Assembly: GCA_023853785.1 (NCBI GenBank)
Contig: JAJIRX010000899.1
Location: 1-25,448 of the forward strand
Direction: 5' to 3'
Source: Psilocybe azurescens
Taxonomy: Eukaryota; Basidiomycota; Agaricomycetes; Agaricales; Agrocybaceae
DNA length: 25,448 nt
The notes under the pieces were generated by a model. It was not told the DNA's origin and made no database searches. It worked only from the letters and a program-made list of their open reading frames with translations. Both the position numbers and the translations under genes were made by a program. Positions 18,480-25,448 of this stretch are shown piece by piece. Within the stretch, counting starts at the first letter, position 1. Each line of letters begins with the position of its first letter.

Positions 18480-19385
18480 GGCTTTTAAACACACAAAGGA
18501 GATATTACGGGGTCCTTTGGTGTGGATGAAATGTAGCAACCGTTGTTCAAGTTTCTACAACTTGATGGATAAATAGAAACGCATGTAGCACATCAGAATT
18601 TAAGCTCCGCTCGAACGATGTTCGGAGTAATGCGAACTCCACGTCGTCCTTCCTCGACCCAAAGTACTCTTACCTGTGTCCAAGTTCCTCTCGCTTAATG
18701 CTAATCTTCATGATTCCCAAAGAGTGTGATATTCAACCTAGTGAATCACCGCATTGTTACTGAAAGACGATCACCAATTCCTATGCATTTTACAACGTGG
18801 ACCGTTCTGAGCAGACCGGGAGCATTGTAGTGCCGGTGCGTTCGTTTACCTTGGTTGTCGTGTCGTTTGTGGCTGAACCTGGTTCAACTTTCAGATACAT
18901 TAGTGACATCCAACTGACTTCTAATGGGCCATGTCCTCTGTATCGTCCGATTACTTCACTCGACCTCGAAGGGCAGCATCGTTTCCCTTCAGCTTCACCA
19001 CGCTTTCGACCATCGCTGTCATGATTCGAACTCCTCAACAACTCTTTTCACCGCTATTTTTACTCTTCACCATATATAACTTCTACTACTTGAATGCGAA
19101 GAGTGCGTGACTTGCAGGTAGAGGCGGGAATTGATGAACCACCGTGTGTTTTCGGCTTCCTCCCATCCCTTGTCCTTTCAAATGCACATTTTCTCACGTG
19201 GCTGGAGGTATCATCCACACGATTAGAATCATCAGACAGAATAATTTGCCTTAACCTCGTCATTCAATACTCATTTCTACCACAGCTCACTCCCCCTTTC
19301 TCCTGCATGACGTTGACCCGCTGGCGTGATCTAAACACGGTTAGCAGCAGCACCGACTCCCCTCCGTCAATACAGTCCTAGGTCT
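18480..19385. other. No supported gene
   Basis: Overlapping open frames of 67-95 codons lie on both strands at 18790-19041 and 19060-19381. They mirror each other and have no recognised motif, so I cannot tell whether either strand is coding. Composition is balanced, unlike the flanking repeats, so this may be original host sequence. Confidence 0.35.
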
Positions 19386-19940
19386 GTGCAAGTTCGGTAT
19401 GCAGTATCTCCGTCTTTTGAGACGAGGCATGAACTTAACTTCAATGTCGTCAGCCGTACGACGGGGGGTCGGGCTTTGGCTATTTGTCGAATGTCACAAG
19501 TGAGATGTATTCTGGACAGTCCGAAGAACTTTGGTGCGTTTCTCTTCTGTTTTCACGTATATCAAGCGACGTTGAAGCGCATATATGGACATTTCTATGC
19601 AGATACTCAATTTCCTTCTTTCTCTACTCATGTCCATCTCACCCGCGCAGCTTCCGAAAGATGCTGCATCTGCATGGGAGGTGACGTCGGGACACGCATT
19701 TTCTCGTATTCATACCGCCATCTACTTCATCTACAGCGCCGATTACACCTCCGACGCCTCCGTCACCTGAATGACCATCTCTTGCATCTCTTTCCACATC
19801 CGCCTACTTCATCGACACCCATACCAACATCCACCTTTCCACTCCACCGCCACATCCACTGTCCCCATATTCACAGCTCTGTTTTGACCTCGGTGAGTTT
19901 CTTTTATCAGGATTAGCTTAAGGCTTACTTCGCATTTCAG
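19386..19940 (+). other. Possible gene remnant ending in an intron-like sequence
   Basis: A 176-codon frame (19386-19916) overlaps a shorter one from 19585 that starts MDISMQILNFLLSLLMSISP, which resembles a signal peptide. At 19893-19940 lies a convincing 48-bp intron: GTGAGT, a GCTTAAG branch-like site and CGCATTTCAG. No family is recognised, the frames compete, and part of the region (19720-19830) is low-complexity. The intron is the best reason to think a gene once ran through here. Confidence 0.25.
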
Positions 19941-20239
19941 TAACGTTACACGGCTGCGCGTCAGGGTACCCATTGTCAAACATCGGTTGAAAATGACCAA
20001 ATTTCAAAATTCAAAAACTATCAGGTATGCTCTGGGCCTTCCTTAGGATCATCCTCCTTCAAAATTTTGATTTTACAACAAATATTGACTGAGCTACAGG
20101 CTGTTTTATGAGATATTGATATTATACCTGCTATAAATCAACCTTGTTGAAAAAATACTTTTATGACCTAGTTATGTTCTTGCAGTATAAATACACTGAC
20201 CTGCTAATTTTTATGATTTTAGGAAGCCACTCTCTGAAG
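19941..20239. other. AT-rich leader of the duplicated block; no feature seen
   Basis: No open frame or repeat copy could be matched elsewhere in the window. The duplicated sequence starts at about 20240. Confidence 0.35.
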
Positions 20240-21290
20240 ATAGCTGTATATATATAGAAAAAAACATATTCAATGTAATTTTGGGCTATACATCTGAAAT
20301 TACCAAATGAGTTGGAATCTTCATATACTGTTTCTTTCTCTATAAATATTAAAAACATCATAACTACTACAATGATCCTGCAGAAGTTCACAAACAAGCA
20401 AAGGAGCCAGATATTCTAGATTTTTGATGGTGATCATGTGAGGACCTTGTTGTAATCCAAGGTCAGCACGTGATCTTCACAATAAGCGGTCAAACTTGTT
20501 TGATTAGGGTGTATAATAGCAAGTTCCCCGCATCATAGATGTATTGATTAGATTAGACAGGAGACAGATATTATTGATTTTTGATGGTGATCACATGGGG
20601 ACCTCACAATAATCAAAGGTCAGCACGTGATCTTCATAATAAGCAGTCAAACTTGTTTGATTGGAGCAAGTTCTCTGCACATCACAGATGTATTGATTAG
20701 ATTAGACAGGAGCCGGATATTTATGATTTTTGATGATAATCACATGAGGACCTCACAATAATCCAAGGTCAGTACGTGATCTTTATAATAAGCAGTCAAA
20801 CTTGTTTGATTGGGGCAAGTTCTCTGTGCATCACAGATGTATTGATTAGATTAGACAGGAGCTGGATATTTTTATTTTTGATGATAATCACGTGAAGACC
20901 TCACAACAATTCAAGGTCAGCACGTGATCTTCATAATAAGCGGTCAAACTTGTTTGATTGGGGTCTACAATGGCAAGTTCTCTGCATGTCACAGATGTAT
21001 TGATTAGATTAGACACAGTTTGAATCACAAACATAGAGCCCTTGTTTTTGCAGTAGTATATAGTTTGGCCCACTTTTGTAAACACTATAAATTTACACAG
21101 ATTTTTATGTAATTAGCGTGTAGCGAAAAATGTTACCTTATTTTTAGAAACTTTTGTTGTGAAAATCGGTGCAGAATCGAGAGAGCTACACACCTGCCAA
21201 GTTTGAGCCAAAAACAATGCAAACTGATGCCGTGACATCATGATTTCCTGGCAACAGTCACCTAATTTGGTGACTTTCCTAAGAGTACAT
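20240..21290 (+). repeat. First copy of a duplicated block (segments Y, tandem hairpin units, Z)
   Basis: Segment Y (20240-20400) has TGGGCTATACATCTGAAATT and CCTGCAGAAGTTC. Next come four tandem units of about 150 bp (20399-21011), and then segment Z (21012-21290) with AATCACAAACATAGAGCCC and AACTGATGCCGTGACAT. The same order recurs at 23017-25015 with fewer tandem units and an inserted transposon. No gene is recognised in it. Confidence 0.8.
20399..21011 (+). repeat. Four tandem ~150-bp units, each with a CACGTG hairpin
   Basis: Unit starts at about 20399, 20556, 20705 and 20854 are marked by GACAGGAG/CAAAGGAG, each unit ending ...ATGTATTGATTAGATTA. Each has an inverted repeat: left arm GATCACGTGAGGACCT or a variant, a 12-bp loop, and right arm AGGTCAGCACGTGATC. 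A further palindrome, TCAAACTTGTTTGA, follows about 15 bp later. The right arm is CACGTGATC in three of the four copies and TACGTGATC in the other. The left arm has changed to CATGTG or CACATG in three. Confidence 0.85.
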
Positions 21291-21363
21291 TTCGTAGGAA
21301 ATCATACTAAGGTTCCCAAGCACATAAAGCTGGTGTATTTTAGACAACTTCATTCCCGCATCA

Positions 21364-21560
21364 GTGACCACCAAATATCAAGAGCAATATTTTGCAGTGA
21401 GGGTGATCACCAAATATCAAGGGCAATTGCTTGCAGTGAGGGTGATCACCAATATCAAGGGGATCGCTTTTGTGGGCGAGTGTACACGGGGCACTAATAA
21501 TATCAAGGGTGATCACTGCAATGAGGGTGATCTCCAAATATCAAGTGGATTGCTTTTGGG
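21364..21560 (+). repeat. Tandem ~40-bp GGTGATCACC repeat
   Basis: TGACCACCAAATATCAAGAG, TGATCACCAAATATCAAGGG and GTGATCACCAATATCAAGGG begin successive units, each followed by GCAAT...TTGCAGTGAGGG-like sequence. More decayed units continue to about 21560. The open frames across it simply repeat the unit and need not be coding. Confidence 0.7.
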
Positions 21561-21636
21561 GAAGGTTCACATGAGGCACTTATCAGATTGCTTTGTCATT
21601 CTTTTAAAACTCAAACTCAAAATATAAAAACTATGA

Positions 21637-22525
21637 GCGATCACCCTATTATGAGTATAACATATTCTTAGTTCCTCTAAGCAACTGGGCACACAAGTTC
21701 ACAGTCCTTAATTACAATGGGCAACATATTGCACAGACGGATTTCTTTGACAGTTGTCCCTAGCTACTATGAGCAACCGCTAGCCGTATAGGGTTCTAAC
21801 CCGCACTGAACAATCCCCAGGGCAGTCCACGGATGACTTATAAAAAGCCTGCTTATCAAGTCTAATAGTCCTGACATTGAATATAACAATGGTGATTGCT
21901 CACTAAACCAGGTACCGCCTAATATCTTATGGTGAACTGTAGTGTTCGATTTCTTATCACAAAAAAGTACTAGTTCTTGAAGTATAACACGTATGTTCTT
22001 ATTCAAAGTAGATTCTGATATCAAATTTGGGGCATAGATTATTTGGTTCCTATTCTAGGATACAGGACTGTTTATATAGACTAAATAGATGCCTTGGTTT
22101 GTGATGATTGAAATAGACCAACAGAAACGGAAGGAAATGGGTTGCGTGCTGCCTAGCCTTTGCTGCACCCATTATAATAGTGGAAAGTACTAGTTTTCCT
22201 AGGCTACAGCGCTTATTTGAAGATAATATCAAGTTACCTATAGTATCGAGTGGCGATCGCTAACTGGGCGATCCCTCACTCAAGTCAGCTGCATTGCAAA
22301 TCACAAGTATTATGGTCGGATCTAGTAGTCCACCATATGTTGAGTTGTAGACAAGATTTCAATTGCCAATGCATTCGGTCCGTGGGGCGATCTCCCGTGT
22401 GGCACAGTGATGTTTGACTACTGAACAGGTGATCGCCTAATTTAGTGGACAGCTTTTGTGATTTCTGGGCACAGGGATCACCTTGATAATTAATAAGGTT
22501 TCCGCCACTGGGCGATCACTTGTGA
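21637..22525 (+). repeat. Scattered GGYGATCRCC palindromes
   Basis: Sites include GCGATCACCC (about 21637), GGCGATCGCT (about 22252), GGCGATCCCT (about 22267), GGCGATCTCC (about 22386), GGTGATCGCC (about 22428), GGGATCACCT (about 22475) and GGCGATCACT (about 22513). The spacing is irregular. No coding frame is recognised in the stretch. Segment X (22000-22205) lies inside it. Confidence 0.55.
22000..22205 (+). repeat. Segment X, first copy
   Basis: GTAGATTCTGATAT, TATAGACTAAATAGAT and TTATAATAGTGGAAAGTACT occur in the same order and spacing as in 25251-25448. A partial third copy (22925-23016) keeps only the last third and joins directly to segment Y. Confidence 0.75.
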
Positions 22526-23016
22526 GGGACAGATGTGACATCTGTTACAAACTTAACAACCATGTAATGTGGAGACGTATGAATTGAATAAAATTACACT
22601 GATAGTAGTAGTTCACCTCGTCAATCTACTTAAAGTTGTATTTTCCTGAAACTTTAGATATATATCTTGTATAAGTTTTTGCATATGGTTCAGAATGATA
22701 GATAGTGGAAATATTTGGCTTTCTGGCCATATTGATTGATCCTCTAAGGCGTAGTTTCAATTGATTTGGAAAATTCCTTTACAGGGCATGAATTGATGAT
22801 GGCAACAAAATCCACCAAGAGAACTCTTGAATGCTCCGATACTGAAACAAAGTTATAGGAACAGATCAATGCATCTAATACAGCATTTGGTCCCCCAGTC
22901 AATGTTTTAAAATAAGCCTGAAAAATGAAAACCGGAACAAAGCGTGATGTGGTATACTGCCTAATCTTTGCTGTACCAATTATAATAGTGGAAAGTATTA
23001 GTTTTCCTGGGCTAGC
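22526..23016. other. AT-rich spacer with a partial segment X
   Basis: A short frame at about 22797 reads MMATKSTKRTLECSDTETKL before a stop and may be a gene-start remnant, but nothing supports it further. From 22925 the sequence matches the end of segment X. Confidence 0.35.
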
Positions 23017-23306
23017 TGTATATATAGGAAAATGAATTTTAGGCTATACATCTGAAATTACCAAATTAGTTGGAATCTTCATATACTGTTTTTTCTCTAT
23101 CAAAATTAAAAACATCATAACTGCTACATTGATCCTGCAGAAGTTCAAAAACAAGCAAAGCCAGATATTCTAGGTTTTTGATGGTGATCATGTGAGGACC
23201 TTGTAATAGTCCAAGGTCAGCACGTGATCTTCACAATAAGCAGTCAAACTTGTTTGATTAGGGTGTATAATAGGAAGTTCCCTGCACATCATAGATGTAT
23301 TGATTA

Positions 23307-24394
23307 CAGTGACTTGCATATTTTTGCAGTCCAAAATTTTCCTCAAGCCATTTGATGTGACCAACTTGTCACTTCAAACCTTATTTTCCCAGTTTTGTGG
23401 TGTTGGGACAGATCTTGCACATGCAGGCGTTGGTAACAATGGTATATGTAGGTATTTATTGAATGGAAAGACTTTTGTACTCCAATGGCCTCCTATTTCT
23501 CAAGATATGCATTGTGGTATTCTTATGTGATATAATGAACAACAGAGAACTACCCCAGAGATAGCTATCCTTGCAGGATGCAGTAAACGAACTGTATATT
23601 ATATTTTGTCCTACAAGTGCAACTACAGAACAGTGGACTTTTACAAGAGCTGTGCGCCATGCCCCAGGGTTGTATTTAAAATGGAGTTACCGTGAGAGAG
23701 TTAAATGATGGTCACATCAAGGTGTACGCTGAAATTTCAGACTGCAAAAAATACAGTATATGGACGTTCTCTGGAACAGCATTTTGTCCTGAAAATTTTT
23801 ACCTAATAATCTCTAAATATTTTTACATTGGGTCATGGAGGGACTTTGTATACACCTACTGATAACCTTTTTAGGACAAAAGTGGGAGTTTCGGTGCAAT
23901 ATACAACAATTACTGGGGATGTCAAAATGTCACACTGATGGTCCTTGGATAGTGTGACCCAAGCCTTTACCAACTGTGTTTCCGTGCATCAAAATGTAAT
24001 GCTCATGTGTGAACCAGTGCATATTGCATCAGATTGTCATGCCGACACTAAAGTCAATTCATTATGAGGTCAAAATTGACCGGATTCTTACTATTAAAGG
24101 TGTATTGGAAAGAGGAAAATGAGAGCTTTCTGAACGTATAAAAATATTGCTCCAAAACCAAACCAAAATGGCACAAAGTCATGAAAGAAAAATTTTGCAG
24201 TCAAATATACCCACATTCTCTATCATATTTTGATCTAGAACCAGGGAAGTTATCCAATCACTATAAAATTTGGCCTGAGCTTGTATCTATACTACATAAA
24301 TAAGTTTACCAAACATTAAGTGTTTTGAATCAAATTTGGGGTCGGAATTTCAATTTGACCCAAGGAGTGTCAGTATACTGTATGCAAGTCACTG
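23307..24394 (+). mobile_element. 1,088-bp Tc1/mariner-type transposon inserted in a tandem unit
   Basis: The terminal inverted repeats are CAGTGACTTGCATA at 23307-23320 and its reverse complement at 24381-24394. TA flanks both ends (23305-23306 and 24395-24396). Other copies of the host unit read TTGATTAGATTAGACAGG; here they read TTGATTA, then the element, then TAGATTAGACAGG. The empty site is therefore known and exactly one TA was duplicated. Inside, near the left end, is a transposase helix-turn-helix remnant. The catalytic domain is not recognised. Confidence 0.85.
23485..23697 (+). pseudogene. Transposase N-terminal helix-turn-helix remnant
   Basis: The frame reads PPISQDMHCGILM, an in-frame TGA, then YNEQQRTTPEIAILAGCSKR and TVYYILSYKCNYRTV, stopping at TGA 23695-23697. 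TTPEIAILAGCSKRTVYYIL is a typical paired-type helix-turn-helix that binds transposon ends in Tc1/mariner transposases. The ATG at 23485 is one base out of frame with it, which suggests a one-base insertion at the start. The TGA after ILM sits where TGG (Trp) is usual. The catalytic part is absent or unreadable. Confidence 0.6.
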
Positions 24395-25250
24395 TAGATT
24401 AGACAGGACCCAGATATTCTTGATTTTTGATGGTAATCACATGAGGACCTCACAACAATCCAAGGTCAGCACGTGATCTTCATAATAAGCGGTCAAACTT
24501 GTTTGATTGGAGCAAGTTTTCTGCACATCATAGATGTATTGATTAGATCAGACAGGACCCAGATATTCTCGATTTTTGATGGTGATCACGTGAGGACCTC
24601 ACAACAATCCAAGGTCAGCACGTGATCTTCATAATAAGCAGTCAAACTTGTTTGATTGGGGTCTACAGGCAAGTTTCTGCATGTCACAGATGTATTGATT
24701 AGATTAGACAAAGTTTGAATCACAAACATAGAGCCCTTGTAGTAGTATATAGTTTGGCACACTGCTGTAAGAAGATCCCTTATTCTCTTTCTCACTTCTC
24801 ACTAGGGAACTGCATGGGTTACCTGTAAATTTTCACAGAGTTTTATGTAATTAGTATATAGCAAAAATTTTACCTTATTTTTAGAACTTTTTTTGCAAAT
24901 CAGGTGTAGAATCGAGAGCTATACTCCTGCCAAGTTTGAGCCAGTGACGCAAACTGATGCCGTGACATTACGATTTCTCAGCAGCGGTCATCTAATTTGG
25001 TGAATTTCCAAATTTGGCCTACATCCATCAGTGTTGAGCTCATTGCATGACTACCACTGGATCTAAGTTCCACATTGCTTTGGTATAACTTGGTTAGTTC
25101 TCAACCGGTTTGCATGAAATAAATTGTAAAAAATGGATACAATTTGTGGCTATCTGACTATAATTAACTATCCGTCATTTATCGCGGGTGAGTGGAGTTC
25201 CCTTTATAACTTTATTTTTCAACAAGATATAAGGCAACAAATATGCTGGA

Positions 25251-25448
25251 TATTCAGAGTAGATTCTGATATAAAATCAGGGTGTAGAGTCATTGGTTTC
25301 TATTCTAAGGTACAAGGCTGTTTTTATAGACTAAATAGATATCTTGGCTTGTGATAATAGAAAAGACTATCAGAAAAGGAATGAAATGCACTGTGTACTG
25401 TCTAGCCTTTGCTGTACCAATTATAATAGTGGAAAGTACTAGTTGCCT
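25251..25448 (+). repeat. Segment X, second copy (runs off the window)
   Basis: It matches 22000-22205 in order and spacing, through TTATAATAGTGGAAAGTACT to the window end. It lies about 3.25 kb from the first copy, 1,088 bp of which is the transposon. Confidence 0.75.

Larger units (their letters stand above)
23017..25015 (+). repeat. Second copy of the duplicated block, split by a transposon
   Basis: Segment Y recurs at 23017-23160. A first hairpin unit follows at 23160-23306, broken off by the insertion at 23307-24394. Two more units (24397-24710) and segment Z (24711-25015) complete it. Without the insertion the copy is about 909 bp, one tandem unit shorter than the first. Confidence 0.8.

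Noticed and set aside
19646..19690. CCICMGGDVG, resembling the start of a RING finger
   Set aside because: The remaining Cys/His ligands do not follow at the required spacing, and the frame overlaps a low-complexity stretch.
20399..21011. CRISPR-like array
   Set aside because: Repeats are tandem, about 150 bp, diverged and without unique spacers, and the genome is fungal.
20888..21085. Minus-strand frame sharing about 50 residues with the frame at 24586-24795
   Set aside because: The similarity is explained by the duplicated DNA block. The frame crosses non-coding tandem units and its ends differ between copies.
21240..21497. 85-codon frame with repeated DHQISRAI
   Set aside because: The peptide repeat only mirrors the 40-bp DNA repeat, and the next units shift frame.

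Overview
The window looks like accessory, repeat-rich DNA from a basidiomycete fungus, most likely an agaricomycete. The reasons are spliceosomal introns of about 47-56 bp with GT...AG ends, a STAND/NACHT NTPase N-terminus of the agaricomycete type, a Ty3-like retroelement with the agaricomycete-style chromodomain tail, Tc1/mariner transposase relics, and TATATAAG-type promoters. No rRNA, CRISPR or bacterial-type operon is present. No fully intact gene was found: every recognisable coding region is truncated, frameshifted or interrupted by an element. Function and family names come from recognising translated motifs by eye, not from a database search. Layout, left to right: 1-1592 is the 3' end of a Ty3/gypsy-like retrotransposon (decayed chromodomain, decayed polyprotein tail, 3' LTR). 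1588-2466 is a decayed minus-strand gene of unknown function whose 3' end abuts the LTR. 2621-4028 is a multi-exon plus-strand remnant of a STAND NTPase N-terminus that stops before the P-loop. 4030-4780 has no gene. 4780-5690 is an array of two alternating palindromes. 5699-6756 is a giant inverted repeat with arms of about 465 bp, themselves built from small palindromes. 7413-8101 is a non-autonomous Tc1/mariner-like element with TA target duplication. 8469-11480 is a basidiomycete multi-copy-type gene whose first exon appears split by a 1.66 kb element (8507-10170) carrying CTACTGG arrays near both ends. 11583-12290 is a minus-strand DDE (Tc1/mariner-type) transposase pseudogene. 12553-16135 is mostly featureless. 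16145-18470 is a complete-looking DNA transposon with terminal inverted repeats, a 9-bp target duplication, subterminal TCCAnTGGA arrays, a GC-rich minisatellite and a tRNA-like sequence. 18471-20239 holds only weak open frames. 20240-25448 is a duplicated, AT-rich block: a tandem array of about 150-bp units, each with a CACGTG hairpin, is present twice, and the second copy is split by a 1,088-bp mariner-type element whose empty site can be read from the neighbouring units. How it fits together: the common theme is palindrome-bearing repeats at several scales, from 10-16 bp sites through 44-bp hairpins to a 1-kb hairpin. In several families the differences between copies are mostly C-to-T/G-to-A type, and three in-frame stops in the transposase relics fit CGA or TGG turned into TGA. 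This would be expected if the repeats had been cytosine-methylated or otherwise silenced. The two best candidates for something undescribed are the 16145-18470 transposon family and the CACGTG-hairpin/GATC-palindrome block after 20 kb.
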